A stretch of 64,000 bases of DNA from Doryteuthis pealeii (Eukaryota; Mollusca; Cephalopoda; Myopsida; Loliginidae), in contig CM042152.1 in the NCBI GenBank assembly GCA_023376005.1, positions 84,240,561 to 84,304,560 of the forward strand, written 5' to 3'. Positions within the stretch are counted from its first letter, which is position 1, and the number at the start of each line of letters is the position of its first letter. The translations under genes and the position numbers were made by a program. Under the pieces are notes generated by a model, which saw nothing but the letters and a program-made list of their open reading frames with translations, was not told the DNA's origin and did not search any database. Shown piece by piece: positions 61,287 to 64,000 of the stretch.

Positions 61287-61357
<71 letters not shown>

Positions 61358-61446
61358 GGGTGTGTGTCTCTCTCTCTATCTATTTTATCTATCTGTCTAT
61401 CTATCTATCTCGTACATTTATAGTCGAAAGTATCACACACACACAC

Positions 61447-61524
<78 letters not shown>

Positions 61525-62293
61525 CTCTGTATATAATTTAATCTATTGATTATTATACATTGAACTCTCTTTACGGATTTATAATAATCCTCGTATAAAT
61601 ATATGTTTGCACCTACAAGAGCATACAGTATGGTTATACAGTGAGATTTCGATAACCCCAAATAGAATCATCCCTTGCTTACCAGTCATTTGGATTACCT
61701 TACACACACACTCACAAACACACACACGCACACGCACACACACACACATACATACATATATGTATGTGTGTGTGTGTAATATAGTGAAAAATTGAAAAGA
61801 AATCACAAGTTCATAAAAAGAGTGATGTTTATTTCGCCAACGCTGCAGTGTTTCAATCTGTTTCAGTAGATCTTCACCAGGGCTTTTGTTAATTTGAGGA
61901 AAAATAAATGAAAAATAGATTAACCAACAAAATAATTTTTTAAAAATAGATTGACCAACAAAATATTTTAAAAATGGATTGACCAACAAAATATTTTAAA
62001 AATGGATTGACCAATAAAATAATTAAAATAATTAAGATAATTAAAATTAAATAGATTGACCAACAACAGACTCTCACAGCTCCTTATTCTTTGTGATAAA
62101 TTTATTTTTCCTCAAATTAACAAAATCCCTGATGAAGATCCACTGAAACAGATTGAAACACTGCAGCGTAGGCGAAATAAACATCACTCTTTTTATGAAC
62201 CTGTGTTTTTTTCAAATTTTTCACTATATTACATACTGTCTGATTCACTTCCATTTTTCTCTTCATATATATATTTTTTTCTCTTCATATATA

Positions 62294-62358
<65 letters not shown>

Positions 62359-63174
62359 CAAACAACCATATTAATATGATCTCATTTCATTTCAGCTGAT
62401 GACAGCGTTCCGAATCCATGCACCGTCGAAAATATCCTGAATAATACACTGCGGTTTAAACATCCAAAAGCATCCAATAAGTACATTCAATGCAAAATTT
62501 CAGGCGATATGGAAATTGTCACGTGTCCAAAAGGAACACAATACAATGAAGCCCATGCTGTGTGCGGTCCTTACATTACGAAAGCTCCCGCAAACAGCAC
62601 TTTATACACTGGCCCGAACCCTTGCACCGTTACAGCCATTAGAAATAGGCAGTTTTATTTCGCAAACCCATCAGATAAATCATCGTTCGTTCAGTGTAAC
62701 GAATGGGGAACGGCCTTCCTTGTAAAATGTCCAACTGCTTTGGTTTGGTCACAACAAGCTAAAACCTGCGTTCGTACTTCAAGCGCCATCTCTACTAATC
62801 CATGCAAGTCCAGTCCAGGTATGTTCTATCATAAAAACCCCGCCGATAGAAAATCCTTCATCCAATGTGATGCAACCGGAAATGCTTTCCTGATTGGATG
62901 TCCAACCGGAACAGTCTGGTCGCAAGCTAATCTCGTATGCGTCCATGATTCTATTAAGTTGGGTTTGATCGCCAGCGGTCCAAGCACTGTCCTTCCGACT
63001 TTCACCACCCAGCCTACACCATGCACAGACGGTCAATTTTATCCACATCCAAACAGGAGTAAATATTACCAGTGTGCAAGCGGTACGTTGATTGAGATGC
63101 CATGTCCTGGTGGATTAGTATGGGTTCAGAAACTATCTCGATGTGATTATGCTGCTGGGTCAAACAGTCCTTAA
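36695..63174 (+). CDS. Secreted VWA and chitin-binding (CBM14) matrix protein, 7 exons
   Basis: Exons: 36695-36931, 48456-48735, 49222-49776, 51831-52012, 55741-55972, 56713-56796 and 62396-63174. All six introns are GT-AG and the phases (0,1,1,0,1,1) join without a stop, giving about 782 residues. Order: signal peptide 1-21; lysozyme/transglycosylase-like domain about 25-170; VWA 178-356; sequon-rich linker 358-418; Cys-containing beta-rich segment 419-523; four chitin-binding type-2 modules 532-773. Known proteins pairing VWA with CBM14 are extracellular chitin-associated or shell-matrix proteins, so a structural or chitin-anchoring role outside the cell is likely (inference). There is no transmembrane segment or GPI-type tail. 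The gene is 26.5 kb for 2.35 kb of coding sequence because its introns are packed with transposons. Extra skipped exons cannot be excluded without transcripts. Confidence 0.85.
37041..37470 (+). repeat. Three-copy tandem repeat with TTAGGG-like segment (intron 1)
   Basis: The unit of about 130-160 bp has TAAAACACCCACAGAAAGAG, CATCAAAACAAGCC, then TTAGGGTTAGGGTTAG-like sequence. Confidence 0.85.
37544..37711 (-). mobile_element. tRNA-derived SINE (TGGTGTAATGGTTAGAGTCG family)
   Basis: Reverse copy: CCCAGTCTGCCCTACTATTT, TTTGAACTCGGGCGC and TAACCATTACATG. Confidence 0.6.
37969..38622 (-). mobile_element. Helitron family 1, copy H
   Basis: CTAG at 37969, hairpin GCACCTCCGGGTGC with one base lost, TC end at 38622. 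Inserted into (TTA)n. The 104-codon frame is open (38612-38298). Confidence 0.85.
38629..38822 (-). mobile_element. LINE 3' end (restriction-like endonuclease family), copy 1 of 3
   Basis: 3' UTR (complement of TTTGAGTTTTCACATCAG) plus the RILRRVLET-coding end; (TAA)n tail at the left, another (TTA)n tract at 38786-38822. Confidence 0.7.
38823..39253 (-). mobile_element. LINE 3' end, copy 2 of 3
   Basis: Minus strand encodes HKILWDFEVQMDH, RRPDLVLIDKKKK, VDFAVPADQSVK, DKYLDLARELRKLW, APIVIGALGTIPKS and LRSAGILRR. Best preserved endonuclease part in the window, though frameshifted near the end. Confidence 0.8.
39285..40080 (-). mobile_element. LINE 3' half, copy 3 of 3, with CCHC knuckle
   Basis: Minus strand from 40080: NNAIRTNYIKAKIDK, KCRLCGDRDETINH, VLSECSK, WELCTKLNFDHTTKW, then the endonuclease blocks to the 3' UTR at 39285. 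Several frameshifts. Longest copy of this family here. Confidence 0.8.
40117..40372 (+). mobile_element. tRNA-derived SINE (TAGCTCAGTCGG family)
   Basis: TTTAGCTCAGTCGGTGGAGC, GGTTCGATACTGG and body intact; between (TTA)n and (TAA)n tracts. Confidence 0.75.
40424..40660 (+). mobile_element. Helitron family 3, 3'-truncated copy
   Basis: Starts TCTATATATATACATATA after A, with GTATGTCCGGAGGAAAC and CATTAAATATCACCAGGGC blocks. The hairpin/CTAA end is not identifiable. Confidence 0.6.
41090..41647 (+). mobile_element. Helitron family 1, copy I (degraded 3' end)
   Basis: TC at 41090; the end reads TATATTTATTAG instead of GCTAG and the hairpin is lost. Confidence 0.75.
41715..41800 (+). repeat. 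3' fragment of tRNA-headed hammerhead-like element
   Basis: GGGCACATCGACCGAAACGT and AATAAAGATGAGGACAATAG match its tail. 41801-42298 shows nothing recognisable. Confidence 0.5.
42345..42475. mobile_element. Perfect spacerless palindrome, (TA)n-bounded
   Basis: The centre is at CTAAGATCTTAG (about 42409), with arms of about 62 bp identical in reverse complement. Each arm reads outward CTGAAGA, stem GC-ATTAA-GC, GAAA: a compact hammerhead-like core lacking a matching stem I. (TA)n at 42299-42340 and 42541-42602. Confidence 0.75.
42861..43150 (-). mobile_element. (TA)n-flanked hammerhead-bearing element
   Basis: GTTATGGATGATTTAAACTC at the left is partly mirrored by ACTTTAAATCATCCATAA at 43128-43145, giving another inverted arrangement. 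The left (TA)n is at 42810-42860. Confidence 0.6.
42884..42927 (-). ncRNA. Hammerhead ribozyme motif (type I), best fold
   Basis: Minus strand, 44 nt: stem I ACTCAT pairs perfectly with ATGAGT (6 bp). Core CTGAAGA; stem II TGC/GCA with a GTAA loop and a U-U pair at its base; GAAA; stem III ACT/AGT with loop TAA. Cleavage is expected after the U preceding ATGAGT. Every conserved core nucleotide is present; only the usual G-C at the base of stem II is replaced by U-U. Confidence 0.65.
43366..43427 (-). ncRNA. Hammerhead ribozyme motif in the left arm
   Basis: Minus strand: stem I GCAT/ATGC, core CTGATGA, canonical G...C pair at the base of stem II, extended stem II (GGAG/CTCC and TTAGAC/GTCTAA), GAAA, stem III ATA/TAT, cleavage expected after A before ATGC. 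Confidence 0.65.
43642..43703 (+). ncRNA. Hammerhead ribozyme motif in the right arm
   Basis: + strand mirror of the left-arm motif: GCAT, CTGATGA, G, GGGAG...CTCCC, C, GAAA, ATA/TAT, ATGC. Two bases differ, and the GGGAG/CTCCC stem is perfect here. Confidence 0.68.
43856..43920. repeat. (TA)n microsatellite
   Basis: Pure TA tract. Confidence 0.95.
44005..44605 (+). mobile_element. Possible solo LTR
   Basis: Starts TGTGAACAG and ends ATCACA, short TG...CA inverted ends, with a TATA-like TATAGTATTTAAGC at about 44121 and AATAAA near 44532 in order. No target duplication is visible and no second copy exists in the window, so the call is tentative. Confidence 0.3.
44617..44700 (-). mobile_element. 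Helitron family 1, 3'-end fragment J
   Basis: CACTCCCACTGGGTGC and AAATATTTAAGTTTTAATGC match the terminal 85 bp. 44701-45250 shows nothing recognisable apart from (GTT)n at 45132-45160. Confidence 0.65.
45254..45440 (+). mobile_element. tRNA-derived SINE (TAGCTCAGTCGG family), 3'-truncated
   Basis: GTTTAGCTCAGTCGGTAGAG, GGTTCGATACCGG; breaks at the next element. Confidence 0.75.
45441..45840 (+). mobile_element. tRNA-headed element with hammerhead-like core
   Basis: tRNA-like head 45487-45590 (ATAGCATTGTGGATAAAGGC, GCAGGTTCGATCCTGG), body from AATAATTAACACAGC, degraded GTGAAGA...GGTC-GAAAC core at about 45752-45785, tail AATAAAGATGATGACAATAG. A reverse fragment of the core (45441-45485) precedes the head. 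Confidence 0.6.
45901..46215. repeat. (TTTC)n, (GA)n and (GT)n compound repeat
   Basis: Long GA tracts interspersed with GT tracts. Explains the Leu/Ser/His-rich and Arg/Glu-rich ORFs here. 46216-46500 shows nothing recognisable. Confidence 0.95.
46503..46960 (-). mobile_element. LINE 3' end (restriction-like endonuclease family)
   Basis: Minus strand: VDFAVPADHRVKLKENEK, DKYLDLARELKKVW, IPIVIGALGTVPIN, LEDLEIRGR and ARILRRVLET-stop. A poly-A tract interrupts the upstream part at 46852-46883. Confidence 0.8.
46974..47617 (-). mobile_element. Helitron family 1, copy K
   Basis: CTAG at 46974, intact hairpin, TC end 47617. Frame broken. Confidence 0.85.
47797..48426 (-). mobile_element. Helitron family 1, copy L, abutting exon 2
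   Basis: CTAG at 47797, hairpin GCACCCTCCGCGTGC with one mismatch, TC end at 48426. Only 29 bp, a (TTTC)n polypyrimidine tract, separate it from exon 2. Confidence 0.85.
48456..48735 (+). CDS. Exon 2: rest of lysozyme-like domain
   Basis: 93 codons plus one base (phase 1). The acceptor is TTTCTTTCTTTCAG; the donor is GTAAGT. Continues the domain with VTGSMINYVKS, MDTPLYSGLVMHTYI, IPASVSAQATFWAKHIRYG. Splicing exon 1 to exon 2 recreates the uninterrupted GGIWK-V junction expected of the family. The PLYSG and AQATFW blocks are typical of the same N-terminal domain. Confidence 0.85.
48905..49145 (-). mobile_element. SINE-like repeat, GGCCTCGGCTGGGG family, reverse
   Basis: GGGACCACCCACAAGCCGAG, TTGATCCCGTCGGCATTCCC and CCCCCTGGGATCAACG blocks, in intron 2. 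Confidence 0.65.
49222..49776 (+). CDS. Exon 3: von Willebrand A domain
   Basis: One exon of 555 bases carries the whole VWA domain (residues 174-357), flanked by phase-1 introns as for mobile VWA modules. The MIDAS motif is complete: DASGS (Asp186, Ser188, Ser190), Thr257 in GGGTGT and Asp287 in VFVLITDGYS. Cys174 and Cys356 bracket the domain. TIFTIGIG is the usual penultimate strand. It should bind a divalent cation and a protein or glycan ligand. Confidence 0.95.
49815..50755 (+). mobile_element. Four-unit SINE concatemer in intron 3
   Basis: Units begin at about 49889, 50071, 50255 and 50559, each with CCTTCTATACC and GGCCTCGGCTGGGGGTCC; the third is longer and resembles 28992-29290. 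The whole is bracketed by CCTTACTAGAATCTATT at 49815-49831 and 50739-50755. Part of that repeat (CCTTAC) could be unit tail, so the target duplication is 11-15 bp. Confidence 0.75.
50795..50886 (+). repeat. Single arm of the 63.4 kb foldback family
   Basis: CTTAAAGGACCTAAATTCC, CATCGTATGTCACCCCACCG and AATCAGGGAATTAACC match the arms at 63404-63837. Confidence 0.65.
50937..51057 (-). mobile_element. tRNA-derived SINE, 5' part only
   Basis: CATACCTTTCCCAAGGGTAT, ACTCGGGTCGACGAGTCC, TAACCATTACACCACGCG. 51058-51450 shows nothing recognisable. Confidence 0.65.
51455..51715 (+). mobile_element. tRNA-headed element body with hammerhead-like core
   Basis: AATAATTAACACAGCTTAAC to GATGAGGACAATAGTCCG. 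Core CTGAAGA at 51610, GGCCG stem with one mismatch, then CAAAAC in place of CGAAAC, so inactive. Confidence 0.55.
51797..51829 (+). repeat. (TTA)n tract forming the exon 4 acceptor
   Basis: An uninterrupted TTA/ATT run whose last unit supplies the TAG acceptor. No separate polypyrimidine tract is present. Confidence 0.85.
51831..52012 (+). CDS. Exon 4: Ser/Thr/Asn-rich linker
   Basis: 182 bases, residues 358-418, phase 1 in and phase 0 out (GTAAGA). No Cys, and about seven N-glycosylation sequons (NSS twice, NST twice, NNS, NDT, NMT). Low-complexity TNSSNTNSSNTN is followed by a more regular part. Probably an extended glycosylated spacer between VWA and the C-terminal half. Called from phase fit and composition, so less certain than the domain exons. 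Confidence 0.7.
52045..52250. mobile_element. MITE-like repeat with telomere-like core (intron 4)
   Basis: CCAATATGTGATCTACC at the left and GTAGATCACATTACATATTG at the right are inverted ends around AGGGTTAGGGTTAAGG. 52251-52780 is unassigned apart from short ACATTGGAATAGAAACCATTTGGTAGAT repeats near 52495-52555. Confidence 0.55.
52960..53957. mobile_element. hAT-type transposon interrupted by a Helitron
   Basis: Left end ATGGTCCCCAACCTTTTTTG, CCACGGACCGGTTTC; right end CGACCCGGTGGTTGG, GGACCGCTG. These matching ends are those of a widespread hAT group in animals. No transposase ORF is present. Helitron M lies inside. Confidence 0.6.
53221..53861 (+). mobile_element. Helitron family 1, copy M
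   Basis: TC at 53221 after A; hairpin GCACCCGGAGGGTGC at 53834-53848; CTAG ends 53861 before T. Nested in the hAT element. Confidence 0.88.
54200..54480 (+). mobile_element. tRNA-derived SINE with C-rich insertion
   Basis: A box damaged by a CCCC/CACACA insert; GGTTCAATACC and body present. Confidence 0.65.
54585..54840 (+). mobile_element. tRNA-derived SINE (TAGCTCAGTCGG family), well preserved
   Basis: CGTAGCTCAGTCGGTAGAGC, AGTTCGATACCGG and full body. Confidence 0.8.
54927..55173. mobile_element. Palindromic MITE with perfect 8-bp target duplication
   Basis: Element 54935-55165, ends GGACCATATGGCCTTTAGG and complement, arms over 90 bp. GATAATTC flanks both sides exactly. Core has TTAGGGGTTAGGGTTAG. 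Sister of 1632-1859. Confidence 0.88.
55324..55709 (-). mobile_element. Helitron family 3 copy beside exon 5
   Basis: Minus strand: TC start at 55709 preceded by A, GTATGTATGTCCGGAGG array (55560-55695), perfect hairpin CTACCCAG/CTGGGTAG at about 55336-55357, then CCGCTTCTAA ending at 55324 before T. Its 5' end is 31 bp from exon 5. Confidence 0.8.
55741..55972 (+). CDS. Exon 5: Cys-containing beta-rich segment, part 1
   Basis: 77 codons plus one base, residues 419-495. Acceptor TTTTTTTCTTCTAATAG, donor GTAAGA. VEVVCGTVNIYASNTF, AAYYTFKAVATDG, KKLYLSLVSQKRFDLVATDC: alternating hydrophobics suggest a beta domain with Cys423 and Cys481 and one sequon (NIS). I do not recognise the family. Confidence 0.8.
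56015..56660 (+). repeat. Two partial AGGGATGTCC-family copies in intron 5
   Basis: Both carry ACACAATGAAACTTGCATAA or ATAATGAAACTTGC, CTTACGAAAATAATGAAAAT and GAAAAATCAATTAATGGTCC. The second ends CCTAAAATATATTTGGGG. Confidence 0.6.
56713..56796 (+). CDS. Exon 6: Cys-containing segment, part 2
   Basis: 84 bases, residues 496-523, phase 1 both sides. VKIICRENGVDREC and LSFGPLC add three Cys (501, 510, 523). Donor GTACGT runs straight into (TA)n. Small but phase-compatible on both sides and in frame. Confidence 0.72.
56945..57378 (+). mobile_element. CAGTGGGTCATTTAATGCC repeat, copy 5
   Basis: TTATGGCATGTCAACCCTTG to CCGATTGATCGAAGGGAGCC. Confidence 0.7.
57388..57759. repeat. (TC)n tract with CACTCT variants
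   Basis: About 370 bp of CT repeats in intron 6. Explains the Leu/Ser-only ORF. Confidence 0.97.
57838..58115 (+). mobile_element. Two tRNA-derived SINE fragments
   Basis: CACGTGGCGTAATGGTTATC with GGGAGTTCGATTTTACC (57840-57920), fused to GAGTTCGATACCG and the TAGCTCAGTCGG-family body up to 58115. Confidence 0.65.
58167..58985 (+). mobile_element. Non-LTR retrotransposon 3' end (Jockey/CR1-like)
   Basis: 192 codons: LAKLRHFVPLNVLIQVYYAI, HSHLQYCNQIWG, ITVLQNFAVRLMSF, then a divergent tail to stop at 58745. This is the region just after the RT domain in Jockey/CR1/I-type elements. A 3' UTR with AATAAAG (58901) and a (TTTC)n tail (58965-58985) follow. The open frame over the whole length suggests a recent insertion, 5'-truncated. 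Confidence 0.8.
58990..59400. other. No recognisable feature (intron 6)
   Basis: AT-rich sequence, no repeat match or ORF of interest. Confidence 0.4.
59434..59735 (-). mobile_element. (TA)n-flanked hammerhead-bearing element, second copy
   Basis: Near-identical to 21710-22000. (TA)n at 59403-59433 on the left; joined to a truncated Helitron on the right. Confidence 0.65.
59495..59539 (-). ncRNA. Hammerhead ribozyme motif, decayed stem II
   Basis: GTGTC/GACAC stem I, CTGATGA and GAAA kept; stem III ATA/TAT; stem II has a mismatch (GAT/ACC). Confidence 0.5.
59735..60054 (-). mobile_element. Helitron family 1, copy N, truncated
   Basis: TC end at 60054 intact; the 3' half with hairpin and CTAG is missing. 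Confidence 0.75.
60055..60380. other. No recognisable feature (intron 6)
   Basis: One poly-G run (60121-60129); otherwise nothing. Confidence 0.4.
60382..61250 (-). mobile_element. Family-2-type Helitron with a nested family-2 copy
   Basis: Outer copy starts at CTAG 60384 beside a CGC...GCG hairpin and resumes after 61007. The inner copy 60613-61007 runs from CTAG to the TC end of TCTATTAATAATGGAGATT and matches 7624-8020 closely. Confidence 0.65.
61289..61521. repeat. (TC)n, (TATC)n, (CA)n, (TA)n compound microsatellite
   Basis: TC to about 61354, CTAT units to 61412, CA 61434-61460, TA to 61521. Confidence 0.95.
61777..62215. mobile_element. Inverted-pair element, (TA)n-bounded
   Basis: GAGTGATGTTTATTTCGCC...GTTTCAATCTGTTTCAGT at 61821-61868 is mirrored by its complement at 62141-62190. 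Between them are three copies of ATTGACCAACAAAATA units (61948-62000). (TA)n at 61459-61521 and 62286-62354 lie outside. Confidence 0.65.
62286..62354. repeat. (TA)n microsatellite upstream of exon 7
   Basis: Pure TA, ending 41 bp before the exon 7 acceptor. Confidence 0.95.
62396..63174 (+). CDS. Exon 7: four chitin-binding type-2 modules and stop
   Basis: 258 residues plus stop TAA. Acceptor TTCATTTCAG. Modules with Cys at 532-556-567-580, 600-624-635-648, 660-681-692-705 and 733-750-760-773, spacing C-x16-23-C-x9/10-C-x12-C, and conserved F-x-H/F-A-x-P, S-F-x-Q-C, C-P-x-G-x-x-W/Y. CBM14/peritrophin-A modules normally have six Cys; here each has four, lacking the second and sixth. Modules 2 and 3 are most alike (VWSQ shared). 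The C-terminus ends a few residues after the last Cys. Confidence 0.93.
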
Positions 63175-63254
63175 GCATTTTACAACAAAAGCAATGAAGA
63201 TTGTTTTTAATCATCTTTTCCTAAACTTAACATTTGTTTGTAACTGTAATTGAT

Positions 63255-63260
63255 AATAAA
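63255..63260 (+). terminator. Poly(A) signal of the gene
   Basis: AATAAA 80 bp after the stop codon, followed by TTGTATTCC and a T-rich stretch. A 3' UTR of about 100 bp is implied. Confidence 0.75.
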
Positions 63261-63393
63261 TTGTATTCCTTCCTTTTATAACTTGTAACTTCAAAAATGA
63301 AAATGATTTTTTAAAGAATAATTGAATAAAAATAACGCATGTAAAAATTAATTTTCCTTTTTTGTTCTTTTTATTGGAAAGTATATTTTTCAT

Positions 63394-63847
63394 ACATTTT
63401 CAGGATTAAATCCTACTTAACGGACCTAAATTCCTCCATCGTATGTCATCTCGCCGAAAGAAAGAAAATATTAAAAATCAAGGAATCAACAGAATTTAAT
63501 AAAATTTTCAGTGTTGATATATTAATGAATTAAATATATAATACACCAGTTGTTTTATTTAAAAACTTTTATATTTTTTCAGGTCAATTAACTTTGGACC
63601 ACGTATGTTTGTTAATCTGTGTTACGCCTCAAAGATACGTGGTTCAAAGTTAACTGACCTGAGAAAATGTAAGAGTGTTCAAATAAAATAACTAGTGCAT
63701 TATATTGTTTATTCATTAATATATCAACACTGAAAATTTCATTAAATTCGGTTAATTCCTTGATTTTTAGGATTTTTTTTTCTTTCGGTGGGGTGACATA
63801 CGATGGTGGAATTTTATGTCCGTTAAGTAGGATTTAAACATTTTCAG
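63394..63847. mobile_element. Foldback element with 10-bp target duplication
   Basis: Element 63404-63837. Arms of about 200 bp (CCTACTTAACGGACCTAAAT and complement at the far end), central loop about 35 bp near GTATGTTTGTTAATC. ACATTTTCAG repeats exactly at 63394-63403 and 63838-63847. A 9-10-bp duplication with long inverted ends suggests a Mutator-like origin (inference). No coding. Confidence 0.82.
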
Positions 63848-64000
63848 TTTTATTCCAAATCTTCATTACAGCGTCAGAGTTTCTCAACCGGGTTCCACGT
63901 GGTTCTTGGAGGTCCATATAAGATATTGATGAGGGGGGGGGATCCACGTAAGCAATATAGTAAATTAGGGAGGAGACAAGATAGTATTTTAGCAGCCAAT

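Noticed and set aside
62130..62185. Hammerhead at CTGATGAAGATCC
   Set aside because: Stem II would be two base pairs and stem III lacks the closing U; kept only as part of an inverted-pair element.

Overview
The window is intron-rich, AT-rich animal DNA, not bacterial or viral. Only one host gene is convincing. It lies on the + strand, with seven coding exons spread over 36695-63174 and joined by GT-AG introns of up to 11.5 kb. The predicted secreted protein has about 782 residues: a signal peptide, a lysozyme/transglycosylase-like N-terminal domain, a von Willebrand A (VWA) domain with an intact metal site, a Ser/Thr/Asn-rich sequon-rich linker, a Cys-containing beta-rich segment of unknown type, and four four-cysteine chitin-binding type-2 modules. 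This domain set resembles lophotrochozoan extracellular matrix and shell-matrix proteins. With tRNA-headed SINEs and LINEs carrying C2H2-finger tails, it points to a mollusc (inference; species not determinable here).

Nearly everything else is mobile DNA. (1) Non-autonomous Helitrons: a main family of about 14 copies (5' TC, hairpin GCACCCGGAGGGTGC, 3' CTAG, inserted between A and T, often inside (TA)n or (TAA)n), a second family ending in CTAG, and a third ending in CTAA. (2) LINE 3' fragments of four kinds. (3) Several tRNA-derived SINE families. (4) Foldback elements and MITEs with recognisable target-site duplications, plus mariner, hAT and other DNA transposon remnants. (5) (TA)n-bounded elements carrying hammerhead-ribozyme-like motifs, often as inverted pairs. 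(6) Minisatellites and long (TA)n, (TG)n, (TAA)n and (TC)n tracts.

Layout: 1-36 kb is repeat-dominated, without a recognised host gene. 36.66-36.93 kb holds the TATA box and exon 1. Intron 1 (36.9-48.5 kb) is filled with Helitrons, three adjacent LINE tails, palindromes and hammerhead-like elements. Exons 2 and 3 (48.46-49.78 kb) encode the rest of the N-terminal domain and the VWA domain. Intron 3 holds a four-copy SINE concatemer. Exon 4 (51.83-52.01 kb), exon 5 (55.74-55.97 kb) and exon 6 (56.71-56.80 kb) follow, and exon 7 (62.40-63.17 kb) encodes all the chitin-binding modules. A poly(A) signal lies at 63255, followed by a foldback element.

The most striking observations are these. A composite Helitron at 32234-33085 carries the first 89 bp of exon 5 plus its splice acceptor, in inverted orientation about 4 kb upstream of the gene, while a Helitron of the same family sits 31 bp before the real exon 5. 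Several (TA)n-flanked elements carry complete or nearly complete type-I hammerhead folds with complementary stem I strands. Splice acceptors of exons 2, 4, 5 and 7 directly abut Helitrons or microsatellites.
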